Part shown: piece after piece, positions 24,196 to 36,100 of the stretch
How the letters are laid out: each line of letters starts with the position of its first letter
How positions within the stretch are numbered: position 1 is the stretch's first letter
Assembly (NCBI RefSeq): GCF_026151205.1
Contig: NC_087074.1
Span: 7,288,726-7,352,725 of the forward strand
Reading direction: 5' to 3'
Source: Bolinopsis microptera
Lineage: Eukaryota > Ctenophora > Tentaculata > Lobata > Bolinopsidae
Length of the DNA stretch: 64,000 nt
The notes under the pieces: model-generated
Seen by the model: the letters and a program-made list of their open reading frames with translations, nothing else
Database searches by the model: none
What the model was told of the DNA's origin: nothing
Position numbers and translations under genes: made by a program

Positions 24196-25366
24196 CTGTT
24201 AATTGTATGTTTAACTCATGACTACTGAGCAACGATTCATGTTATCATGAATTTAAGGAGGAGGTGTTCAGTGTTGTAGCAAAATTGTAAAGGAATTGTA
24301 AGAATTTCGCCAATAATTTATTCTCAGAATTTAAGGGCCCGACCATACCATGACTTTTGTCACCATGACTGTTGTCATGTCAATCAGTAAATTCAGTTTC
24401 TAGCTTCTTTACAAGACGTCGTATTGTCCTATCATCAAGTTTGCTGTAGCAAACGCCTAGCACTTGTCACTCTGCCTCCACAAATCCAATAAGTCCTCAC
24501 AATATCAAGTTTTGTTTTTTTGTGAACCCCATTTTTCTCAAAATTCGACTTTTTGGAACAGAGCCAAACAAATTAACAAAGTTGAATCGCTGGAACAAAT
24601 GAGCTTAAAAAATTAAATTTGTAAGCTTTATGAACTAATGCCAACCGATAATGGGCATTTTGCTCCTTTATAAAAAATTTTATTGTTTGTTAAAATCAGG
24701 ACATTATTTTTGAAACACCCTGTAGTGCGGTCAGAATGCCAACAGGCACGACAGTCATGACCAGAGGCACCTAGTGTGTTTAGAGGGCGTGCAAAGGATA
24801 CGTGACAACTCCTCAGGCACATCGGGCACGTCTTTTCAAATGCCGTGCCTAGCTAAAAATCCGTGCTTGACGTGACTGCAGGCACAGTCTGTTTAGTACT
24901 TGTGCCAACACTCAACAGTCATGGATAACGCGACGTCACGATTACCTTATAAGGTCAATATTTTACGTGATATGGACATTGGCAGCACAGACTTACAAAG
25001 TGCAATTGCAAAAATAGTACAGACAGATCCGTCTGAAAAATCGATTTACTGACACAAGAAGCTTCCGAAGGATTTATGATGTTTTTAGGTTCAATTTTTA
25101 GGTTTCATTCGGTTAAATGAGTAAAACTGTAACACTTACCCTAGCGAGAACGAGAAATTATACCAACTTCCTTATATGGTCATATCACGTGATCGTGAAC
25201 TTTTCATGGTTTTGAATGCCTTTGAGCGTTCATTTTAATGTTTGTTTAAAATTATATGTCCGTTTCTTTTTTCTTTTTAAATTTTTTTATTAAAAATTGT
25301 GTTTTATTTCACACAATGTCCGGTCAAATAACGTCCGATAAGGTAAAGTTAAACATAGAAACATAC
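24196..25366 (-). other. First intron of gene W with pogo-end relic and short plus-strand frame
   Basis: A 43-codon plus frame (24921-25052, starting MDNATSRLPYKVNILRD) lies here. Its homologue in X is frameshifted and in Y is split by a transposon, so it is not conserved as a protein. At ~25180-25343 is an old pogo-like right end (ending GTCCGATAAGGTA). Two copies of a 15-bp repeat that is expanded in X occur near 24350. Confidence 0.5.
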
Positions 25367-25487
25367 CATTTTGGTTAGCAGCAGCGGCCCCCGGCCCCCT
25401 AATGAAGATAGTCAGAATCAAGATGGTCAAGATATCCTTGGTGCTGACTATTGTGAACTCTTCGGAAACCCAATGGCAATAGTTCAT
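25367..25487 (-). CDS. Signal-peptide exon of gene W
   Basis: 121 bp from ATG to a phase-1 donor (GTATGT). The hydrophobic core [11 protein letters not shown] is followed by RGPGAAAA, a good signal-peptide layout. An internal start before STKD would give a conventional 28-residue signal in the X and Y paralogues, where that Met is present; in W it is Ile, so translation would start at MNYCHW. Confidence 0.7.
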
Positions 25488-26800
25488 CTTTTCAACACAA
25501 GCCTACTTTTCAACACAAGCCATTACCATTAGGCCTAGACAGTGTCTAGGCCTAATGGTAATGTGGACCATTTTCTGTCTGGTAGCAATCCACCAATCGC
25601 GATCTTGAGTCTTCCCTCTCTGAGAGCCCTCGGTGGTGGGACGGCTTTTTATAAAGATGGGCTAATGATCGAATAACTTGTACGCATACAGCAAGTTCTT
25701 AAAGTGCTAATGCTCTAATGCTATTCAAAGAGGTTGCTATTATACTACAGATCATAGTTTTAAGCATATATTTCAAGGAAACGGTGTGCCCACAAGAGCT
25801 CTCAGCTTATATTAGGACAATACTATGGGAGATAACATTTCATGAGCATTCAGATGACAGAACATTAGCGCTTTGGTACCGCCACCAGATGGACTTTTAA
25901 AGTGAATCCCTCTCTACAGAAAGAACAATCGTTGCGAAAAAATGATTAGCCTGAGGTCATCTGGTAATATCTCAATTATTTGCAATTTTACATAATTCAA
26001 ACATTTATTTAGATAATAGTAAAAATAGGTTGTGACATTTAAATCAATAAAATTTGACGTCTAAAATAGTGAACAAATATTACTCTAATTTATTTTTAGT
26101 TCTTCAAAACTAAAAATCAATTAAGTGAAATCAAAAAACTGCCTCAATATGTGATTTGTTAACCGTTTAACGTAAACTAGTCAACCTAAAATTAAATCAT
26201 ATCTTAGTTCGCGAAAAGGTCACAATTATACAGGTCATGTTGAAAAGTAACTCTAAAGAACTATTCCATCACACATCAGCGGACCTCTGTTGCAACAAAA
26301 GACACCCATGTTAGCATAAGCAAAATTTGCCAAGTTTTCGTGTGTAAACATAGTTATCTAAACAATTTAACTACTTAACTTAAACTATTAACTAAACATA
26401 TTACGTCTGTAAACTTAAACAAAGTCTGATATCTAAACAGATTTAGAAGGTCTGGTATTGAGGAGCTTGTTGGAGCAGGTAGGACATGAGTAAGACTAAG
26501 AGGTGGTGGATGAAGGACTGGCGTGGGTGACAGAGTTATAGGAATCATAGGTCTCGGACTCTCGCTACTTGACTCATTCAAGTGCTGCTACTTTCGATTA
26601 ATTCGTGAATTCTTGAGCATCAGATTTTAACAACTCTTTGTTTATATATAGTTCTCACGTTGCTAACTTTATAAGTTTGATCAGTCGGTTGATTTTAACC
26701 GCGGCGTTGATATTGTGTTTATAGCTAGGTTACAATCTTAATAACCTCCACGAGCGAGAGTTCAGTCTCTAGAGACCTGACTATAAAGAAGACGATCTAT
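25488..26800. other. Spacer between gene X (3' end) and gene W (5' end)
   Basis: Non-coding by comparison of the three copies: short plus frames near 25718 and minus frames near 26375 are not kept in frame between copies. It holds a perfect palindrome at 25521-25563. Confidence 0.6.
25521..25563. other. Perfect 21-bp-arm palindrome
   Basis: Arms CATTACCATTAGGCCTAGAC... and their exact reverse complement are separated by one base. The other block copies have only one arm, so the palindrome arose by a local inverted duplication in this copy. Confidence 0.85.
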
Positions 26801-27137
26801 TTAAACTTGATGAGCAGCAGAGTTGCCGTTCTCAATAACCAGACCGTTGACATGATGACTGTTTGTGGCTCCGTTGCCATTAGCAACTGGCTCTTGTGGC
26901 ACAATAGTAGTCAGTCCCTGTTTCTTGTGAACAGTCTTCAGCTGTATAGCTACACTCGGGTAGACTAGCAGGGTTGCGAAGAAGTCCTCTAGAGGGTTCC
27001 CGTTTATATCGTACTCAGCTCGAACTGAGGATCTGAAGCTAGCCACCAGGGTCACAAACCCGATGTAGAATATCCAGGCAATGGCGTAGGAACCGGGCAC
27101 TTCAATCTCTACTATGTGTAGGGTTATCCAGCTCAAC
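26801..27137 (-). CDS. Terminal exon of gene X: second TM and PLAC8-like tail
   Basis: Acceptor after CTCTCTCAG, phase 2, then 111 codons to the stop. Contains the rest of a first hydrophobic segment ([13 protein letters not shown]), a second membrane segment ([19 protein letters not shown]) and a tail with [19 protein letters not shown] and IQLKTVHKK. The arrangement Arg-x-x-Tyr-x-Ile-x-Gly...Asp...Ala-Thr-Leu...Pro...Gln resembles the second half of PLAC8/cornifelin-type domains, but their usual cysteines are replaced (VYPSVAIQ). The last ~40 residues are Asn/Gly/His-rich and probably disordered. Confidence 0.7.
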
Positions 27138-30100
27138 CTGAGAGAGTGTTCGGGTGGTGATGTGTGATCAGAAACCATTGCACCTCATTGCAACTAATGT
27201 TAAATAAGTAAAAATCATTTTTATGTTGTAAAAAATAATGACAAACTTATAACTTTTAGGAACTAAAGATACTTATAATGCTATCTTAATGTGGATAAAA
27301 CTCATAACTTAAAAGTTTTAAGAATTAGAGATACTATAATGCTTCTTACCACAGAACGGAGGCAGCAATAGCAACCATTGTTGAACCCGTCTTCTGACCT
27401 CCCTGCCTCATGTTTGTCTTGTAGAGAACAAGTGGTCTGAAGGATTATTGGTTAATAGACACCCAAACACGAAGTTATAAATGTGTTCGCTGCTTTTAAC
27501 ATATTAACACAGGACGTAATAAATGTTACTGAGAGACACTGGCAGTGGTCCATTCTAACCATGATTATGGGTTAATTTGGTCAAATTGATTGAACAATTT
27601 TTTGAAAGATTTCGACGAAAAGAGTAATCCTCCGCTTTTTGTACTTACTGCTCACAGCTTATAAAATGGTCAACAAAGGATTCACATTTTGTCTTTTCAG
27701 TTGAACGGTTCGTTCCCGCTGAGCAAGGGTCTGAAACAAAGTGTTATAATATGATATAATAGCAATACATCAAACCTTTGTTAAATCTTTGAATAGATTT
27801 TGAATTTAATTTAATGTTAAATACATATTTATAAATAAAATGTATTTAAAGTTTATTTGGGTTAGAAACGACATCTGGGTCCCTACCATCGCACAAGATT
27901 ATTCTCAATTTTCTTGTTGTGTTCCACAACTAACATTGAATAATGTTTATAAATGTTTAAAAACACAAATGTGTCTCACAGTGATGGAGTTATGTGTATT
28001 TTTTCAGGGTATTGATCATTACTTATCATGCAATGCCATGAAGCTCGTTTCTGTAATCTGTATTCTGAAATGGTGATTTGATTGCCGAGTGACACATTAT
28101 TTCTGGTATTGTACATGTAATTTCTGGTAATCAACATAGTTCATGTTCAAAATAAAATTTGGTCACAGCCAAATTGAAAATAATTTAGATAATAGCAATG
28201 TGTGTTAAACAGCGATCGAATTTTAGGAATTCAGCACAATAAAAGTATTGCAGTATATGACGAAAAAAACACTTTAAGTGGACATTTTTCTTGCTAATCT
28301 TGAATCCTCATAAATTAATTGGAGCTGACATTCTGTCTCTTTCTTCCTGTTCATCTCTATTCTGTCAACATTCGTCTAGACTTTATACAGCATCGTCTTC
28401 GTTCCTGGGGTTGTTAATTAATAACTTGAGATAGGAGTAGATTATCATTGGACCTTATTAAGATCTTCTGGTTTTTGTCATTTGAAATGGAAATCACCGG
28501 ATTTGCGGTTAGTTTCTAATATTTGCTAGACTATATCATCAAGGATTTATATTGTGACATTGAGCTAGATTCTACGTACATCTCACGATTGTATTAAGTG
28601 TTTAAATTGATTTTACATTTTATTTTGCTTTGTCAAATGCTGTTCCCTGTGTTGAGATCTCAGAGCAGGTTACCTCGATATTTTTTTGGGGACCTCTGGG
28701 TACTGGGTTTCTGCTGTCATACTTTTCCACCCGTGAAACTTAAACATACATTTTCTTATTTAGATATCTAAGTTAGATTGCAGTATCATCTGAGCTATTG
28801 TTCATAGCCCATCAACTGTAAGATTAAATTAAATTAGTTGTCTATAGTTATATAACTAACTCTTCCCCTTACGACATTATTTTACCCCCTTTCGTCAGTT
28901 GTGATGATACTATCCTGGTTGTATGAAGAGTTTAGTTATCCTTTTGTAGTGATGCTATGGTAATTTAGCATGTTTGCTTCTACAATACCTGTATTTATAC
29001 ACTCGGGTTCATTAAAATCGAAAATAAATTCCGTTCCTGAGGTGCAGGTCACCTCGCTGCTCCCTTGATTGAGAGCTCTGGATTCAACACAATTCACTTC
29101 CACCACGGTTCCTGGGACTACTGGGAACTTTGTTGATGTTCTGATCGCAGTTCTCCACTCAGCCTTCAGTCCCGTACAGCTCACTGTCGATATGTCATAT
29201 TAAATCACGTTGAACTAATTAATTGGGTTGTGTGATACAATTATAAGGGTTATTTTGACGGTTTCTTATGTTCTCTTCCGCGATTTAGTTTTCCTGTCCC
29301 AACCCAAACCCTTTCATGCAACCTCTAACATAATTATAGTATCGTTTGTTCGGGGGTCAAAGTCTCAAATACTGTATACCGTTTACCATTCTGTAGCACA
29401 GTTAATTCAAATTTAACACTCAACAATAATATAAGATTTAAAATTATCTTACCACAGCCAGTTTTGTCAGAGTTTGGTTTCCATCCACCGTCACATGTCT
29501 CACAGCTTGTCATAGCATCATTGCGATATGTTCCTTCCCCACACGGCTCTGGAATTATAACGTTACAACTGGAAAATCGTTGTGGAAGATAAGAAAATCG
29601 TTATTATATAACTATAAGTACACTTCAGATGTGTTACAATAACATTAGATTTAAAACAATATGTGAAAAATTAATTATCCACGCAACCACGGTTTTTTGA
29701 TAAAATTATTACCACCCAGACTCTTACGGTTCTTGTATTTTTGTACCACAAATTTGCCTTCTTGATTATAAGCCCTATCTGGCGCCTTATCCTTATCCCG
29801 TTTTAACCCTTAGCCCATCTTTGCCCATCTATATATAAATATATTCATCTCAGCTCGGTTCTTGTTAACAATTCTTACCACATTTTGTTCTCCCTGAGTT
29901 TCGTTCCTGGCCAAGTTCACAAGTTGTGCACAAGGCTGCTCCTTCTGAACTGATCGTGTTATCAGGACATTCTTCACATTTGTTCATCTCAATGTTCTTG
30001 TAGCTTCCAGCTGGACATGGCTCTGAAGAATTAGGAAATCTTTAAACAGAAATTCGTTTGAACTACCTTATTAAGAAGTTATTGTGAGTACCAATATCCT

Positions 30101-33100
30101 CGGTTTTCATTCTATAGCACAGTTAATTCAAATTTAAAACATAACCATAATATTGAATATAAGCTTTAAAGTTATCTTACCACAGGCTGTTTTGTCAGAG
30201 TTTGGTGTCAATCCAGCGTCACATGTCTTACAGCTTGTCATAGTATCATTCCGATATGTTCCTTCTCCACACGGCTCTGGAATTATAACGTTACAAATCA
30301 TAGTGGAAGATAAGAAAATCGTTATTATATAATAGTACTTAAGTACACTTCAGATGTGTAACATTAACATTCGATTTAAAACAATATGTGAAAAATTAAA
30401 TATCCACACAACCACTGTTTTTTGATAGAATTATTACCACCCAGACTCTTACAGTTCTTGTCTTTTCGTATCACAAATTTGCCTTCTTGAATCTAAGCCA
30501 TATCTGGCGCCCTAATCCAGGGTTGGGAAAAACGCAAATGGAATCTTTAAAAAACGCAAAAAATGCAACTTTTTCCATTTTCTTAAAAAACGTCAAAAAA
30601 ACGTTCAAAAAACGTTCTCGAACCCAAATCAAACCTGATATAATGATATCCCGCCAAATATGAAATAGCTAGACGTGTACACTGTACTGTGTATTTACTA
30701 TTTAAAGAAGTCTTCTAGAATGTTCGCTTGAATGTTATGACAGATATTTACTAATCCACAGTTCAAATCTTTGACTATTTTTTTTTTTTTTTTAAGAGAG
30801 GCTGGGCCAAGATAGCCCACGAGAGGATAGCATTGAGATGCTCTGCCTACCTCTGGGGTGTGGCAACCTTGGGGAAGGTTGCCGGTGAAATCAGAGTGAT
30901 TGGTGGAGGATGGTGTAAGATGATATATGAGTCAAAATGATACGCTTAAATGCCAGCTGGGTTTGGAAAAGTAAAACGAGACGAGACAGCATATGAGATA
31001 ATACTTTAAGTCACCCCGGTCTGATCCAGCTCTTCCGGCACAATTAAGCGTTTGGTGCGGTTTGCGAAATTGACAATTGTGGTGATGTGTTGGTTGTCGA
31101 ATAAAATCTTTGACTATGAAATTGTAAATGTAGTTGAAATTAAGAAATGTTTAACACCCCTGCTTGCGTGATGTTCAGAAATTTGTTGATTTCTGGCATT
31201 TTCAAAACTTTTTTTCCTAAAAAAACGCAAATTCGTCTTTTAAAAAACGCAAAATTCATTTGAACTACCTTATTAAGAAGTTATTGTGAGTACCAATATC
31301 CTCGGTTTTCATTCTATAGCACAATTAATTCAAATTTAAAACCTAACCATAATATTAAATATAAGCTTTATAAAGTTATCTTACCACAGGCTGTTTTGTC
31401 AGAGTTTGGTGTCGATCCAGCGTCACATGTCTCACAGCTTGTCATAGCATCATTGCGATATGTTCCTTCCCCACACGGCTCTGGAATTATAACGCTACAA
31501 CTGGAAAATCGTTGTGGAATATAAGAAAATCGTTATTATATAACTATAAGTACACTTCAGATGTGTATTGTGTTACAATAACATTAGATTTAAAACAATA
31601 TGTGAAAAATTAAATATCCACGCAACCACGGTTTTTTGATAAAATTATTACCACCCAGACTCTTTGCCCATCTATATATAAATATAATAATCTCAGCTCG
31701 GTTCTTGTTAACAATTCTTACCACATTTTGTTCTCCCTGAGTTTCGTTCCTGGCCAAGTTCACAAGTTGTACACAAGGCTGCTCCTTCTGAACTGATCGT
31801 GTTATCAGGACATTCTTCACATGTGTTCATCTCAATGTTCTTGTAGCTTCCAGCTGGACATGGCTCTGAAGAATTAGGAAATCTTTAAACAGAAATTCGT
31901 TTGAACTACCTTATTAAGAAGTTATTGTGAGTACCAATATCCTCGGTTTTCATTCTATAGCACAGTTAATTCAAATTTAAAACATAACCATAATATTGAA
32001 TATAAGCTTTAAAGTTATCTTACCACAGGCTGTTTTGTCAGAGTTTGGTGTCAATCCAGCGTCACATGTTTTACAGCTTGTCATAGTATCATTCCGATAT
32101 GTTCCTTCTCCACACGGCTCTGGAATTATAACGTTACAAATCATAGTGGAAGATAAGAAAATCGTTATTATATAATTAGTACTTAAGTACACTTCAGATG
32201 TGTAACATTAACATTCGATTTAAAACAATATGTGAAAAATTAAATATCCACACAACCACTGTTTTTTGATAGAATTATTACCACCCAGACTCTTACAGTT
32301 CTTGTCTTTTCGTATCACAAATTTGCCTTCTTGAATCTAAGCCATATCTGGCGCCCTAATCCAGGGTTGGGAAAAACGCAAATGGAATCTTTAAAAAACG
32401 CAAAAAATGCAACTTTTTCCATTTTCTTAAAAAACGTCAAAAAAACGTTCAAAAAACGTTCTCGAACCCAAATCAAACCTGATATAATGATATCCCGCCA
32501 AATATGAAATAGCTAGACGTGTACACTGTACTGTGTATTTACTATTTAAAGAAGTCTTCTAGAATGTTCGCTTGAATGTTATGACAGATATTTACTAATC
32601 CACAGTTCAAATCTTTGACTATTTTTTTTTTTTTTTTTAAGAGAGGCTGGGCCAAGATAGCCCACGAGAGGATAGCATTGAGATGCTCTGCCTACCTCTG
32701 GGGTGTGGCAACCTTGGGGAAGGTTGCCGGTGAAATCAGAGTGATTGGTGGAGGATGGTGTAAGATGATATATGAGTCAAAATGATACGCTTAAATGCCA
32801 GCTGGGTTTGGAAAAGTAAAACGAGACGAGACAGCATATGAGATAATACTTTAAGTCACCCCGGTCTGATCCAGCTCTTCCGGCACAATTAAGCGTTTGG
32901 TGCGGTTTGCGAAATTGACAATTGTGGTGATGTGTTGGTTGTCGAATAAAATCTTTGACTATGAAATTGTAAATGTAGTTGAAATTAAGAAATGTTTAAC
33001 ACCCCTGCTTGCGTGATGTTCAGAAATTTGTTGATTTCTGGCATTTTCAAAACTTTTTTTCCTAAAAAAACGCAAATTCGTCTTTTAAAAAACGCAAAAT

Positions 33101-36100
33101 TCATTTGAACTACCTTATTAAGAAGTTATTGTGAGTACCAATATCCTCGGTTTTCATTCTATAGCACAATTAATTCAAATTTAAAACCTAACCATAATAT
33201 TAAATATAAGCTTTATAAAGTTATCTTACCACAGGCTGTTTTGTCAGAGTTTGGTGTCGATCCAGCGTCACATGTCTCACAGCTTGTCATAGCATCATTC
33301 CGATATGTTCCTTCCCCACACGGCTCTGGAATTATAATGTTACAACTGGCAAATCGTAGTGGAAGATAAGAAAATCGTTATTATATAAGTACTTAAGTAA
33401 AGTTCAGATGTGTTACAATAACATTAGATTTTTTAAAAATATGTGAAAAAATTAAATTTCCACATATTCCACGGTTTTTCGAGGAAATTATTTCCAGCCA
33501 GATTCTTGCAGTTCATGTCTTCTCGTACCACGAATTTTCCTTCTTGATTCTAACTCTAAGCCCAATACTAATTCAAATTGTTATCAGTCATTAGGGTTAA
33601 CGCTAAAAATTCGCCTCATCGACAAACTATGAAGCACAATGCATATTGCATAATGCACATACGGTGTAAACTCTGCAAAATAAATATTGAACCAAAACAG
33701 TTTTGAGTTTGTTTGGTAAAATAACTTTATACTGCGGACTGCCTATGTTCAAAATATTTTGTAAAAACGTCAGTTTTCAATTAATAATTGTTTTAACCTT
33801 TAGTAGCTGAAAATGGCTTGTCTCCATGATATCTACTACAAAATATGCAATATTTCTAAATTATAGTTAGCTATTTTGCAATCCGCTATTGCCAATATGA
33901 TTATAACTCTGCCTTCAGTGAAAGAGTGAATGAATAGGATTTTATCTCATTCGGAGGACAGTAATTGATAAAATTATGACCAAGCTTTGATAAGTTACTA
34001 GAAAACCCGTGGTCGCAGGGAGGAAGCTAATAGTATTTTTTGTTAATAAGTTTAAATCGCGTCAAAAAATCCTACACAACCGAAGATACAGCCGATTAAA
34101 ATGTTGCTCGCACTAAACAGAACGTAATACCTTATCGGACCTTATTTGGACGGACATTACTTGAACGCTGGAGGCCCTAGCGTTCATCTTAATGTCCGTT
34201 CAAATAAAGTCCGTTCAATTAATGTCCGTCCAAAATATAGTCTGTTGAAATTTTTTCAAACATTTTTCCATTTCGAACTTTTTGTCCAGAATATGACAAC
34301 TTTGAAAACTTTATTGTGCCGTAAGTTAACGACGGAAAGGTTCTCCTTGGTCTGCCGGAGGCACAGCAAACTCTACTAGTATATGATGTTTTCAAGGGTC
34401 ACTTTGCGGAAAAAAGTCAACAAAATTATGGCACTCAACAACATAGTTCATGAACTAGTCCCCGCCAACATGACAAACTTGTTCCAGCCTCTAGATATTA
34501 CGGTAAATCGTGTTGCCAAGGACATTATCCGACGTTGTTATCTATACTATAATTTAAACTTGACGAAATTTCCCCGGCAACGGGGACATAGAAGAAAAAA
34601 CACCGAAAATCGACCTCAAAATGACCCTCTGGTGAAATCAAACCCAGCTCGCAAATGGAGTTGAAACCTCGCCATTTTTAACAGGGTTGTAGAAAAAGGA
34701 TAGGAATAGGCTATAGCATTCTTAGAATTTTGATTTAGGCTTTAGATTTTTTATAATTAACGTCGGAAGTGAGATTAAATAATCGTTAGAATAATGGCGT
34801 TATTTTAGCAAAGGTTTACTGCGCTGTTGCGTAGCAACGATAAAAATGCACGTGCGCGAGCAAGAACATCTTAACTTCTTAACTACGCGCGTTGTTATGC
34901 TGTATGCTACGTCATAACTTCAAAACTAGCTCACATTTACGCTCACGCTATGACTTATATTCATAACTTTGGTTGTGATTGGTATTTTTTGATGCGGTAA
35001 AAAGTATCGTTTTGGGAATCCGAATACTAACAACGCTGTCGCCATTCTTAAATAAATTACATTATGTCTACTGTATAACAGAGCTGTATGATGAAGAGAA
35101 ATTAAAACATAACTGATTTTTAAAATTTCCTCGAACAAAGCTTTCGACTAGCGGGTTTCTAGTAGTTCATATTACTGAGGGGAGGTAATGAAACAGTGCT
35201 AGGAAAGCTCTACGTGATGTTAAGGTTAACCTAAAGTTGTCTAAGATAAAACCACTTCACGCCGAATGGCTTGTAAAAGTTAACAATGAAATGCAGGACC
35301 GGGGTAGTTTGATAAAAAAAGATTTCCACAAAGCTAGAAATCACTGATGCTTGTTTAAGCATGGACTATTTCATGCACGAAAACCCATTTAATGAAGATG
35401 ATGTGTGATATTAGACACTGATCATGTACACATATTTTAACATTTTTACTGCATAATGACTGCTTTTCTTACTTACTGTATGAAAAATGGATTAAAAAAT
35501 CATTTGCTGAAATTTTAAAAAAATCAAAAAATTGAAAAAAATTCGGATTTTTTATGGTTTTGAATGCTTTCGAGCGTTCATATTAATGTCCGTTCACAAT
35601 TATGTCCGTTCATGTAATGTCCGTCCAAATAAGGTCCGATAAGGTATACATTATATATATAGAACATAATGAAAAAGTTGTAAAAACTGTAAAAACTGTA
35701 CACATTAAATTACTATAATACTTACTAGAAGGAGAATAAAACACATCAATCTCTGCGAAAGACAATGTATATGGTGCCGTTTTATCCCTATCGGTCATCA
35801 TAACCTGATCTCCAACAAGATTGCAATAGAATGTGTATGTTTGATCCTCTACTGTTTTTGAATTGCTATTAACAACAATGACTCCACATAGAGATTTTTC
35901 ACCAGTTCCTGTGTTGACGACATTTACCTCAGTGTTGCTAAGTATATTCCAGCAACAGTTGATCCTATTGATGACTACTATCTTTGTGATGGAATATATC
36001 TTTCCAAAATTAAATTTCACCCAGTTCTCTTTACTAAAATCACCGCCATCTTTTGGGGCATATATGGTGTTCACGTCATCATCATACGCTTTTTCTGGCT

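Larger units (their letters stand above)
18506..25487 (-). pseudogene. Gene W: receptor-like paralogue, disrupted
   Basis: Minus-strand gene read from high to low coordinates: signal exon 25367-25487; module exon 22569-24195 (broken); GCC2-type exons 21239-21382, 20801-20896, 20499-20642, 19145-19291, 18866-19009; sushi-like exon 18506-18703. All ectodomain junctions are phase 1. The predicted product would be a secreted or membrane-anchored cysteine-rich protein, but no membrane or tail exons are seen below 18506. The module exon is split by a 1.2-kb TA-flanked insertion and also has a 1-base deletion near 22616, so the copy is probably a pseudogene or skips that exon. The GCC2 and sushi exons themselves are open and have good splice sites. 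Confidence 0.6.
24240..29600. repeat. Segmental duplication block, copy 1
   Basis: This block (5' end of one gene, spacer, 3' end of the next) is repeated at ~39.84-44.40 kb and ~58.59-62.48 kb. Similarity is high enough to align by eye across exons, introns and spacer, with differences mainly from insertions. It defines the tandem-array unit. Confidence 0.8.

Noticed and set aside
25718-25900. 60-codon plus-strand frame seen again at 41456-41638
   Set aside because: Similarity follows from the segmental duplication; the third copy is not kept in the same frame, so there is no sign of protein-level selection.
26375-26581. Pro/Ser-rich minus frame downstream of the gene X stop
   Set aside because: The equivalent sequences in the other copies have indels that shift the frame; more likely 3' UTR or spacer.
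26801-27411. Separate short two-TM gene starting at the internal ATG
   Set aside because: An in-phase upstream Cys exon with excellent splice sites joins it to the receptor ectodomain; kept only as an alternative start.
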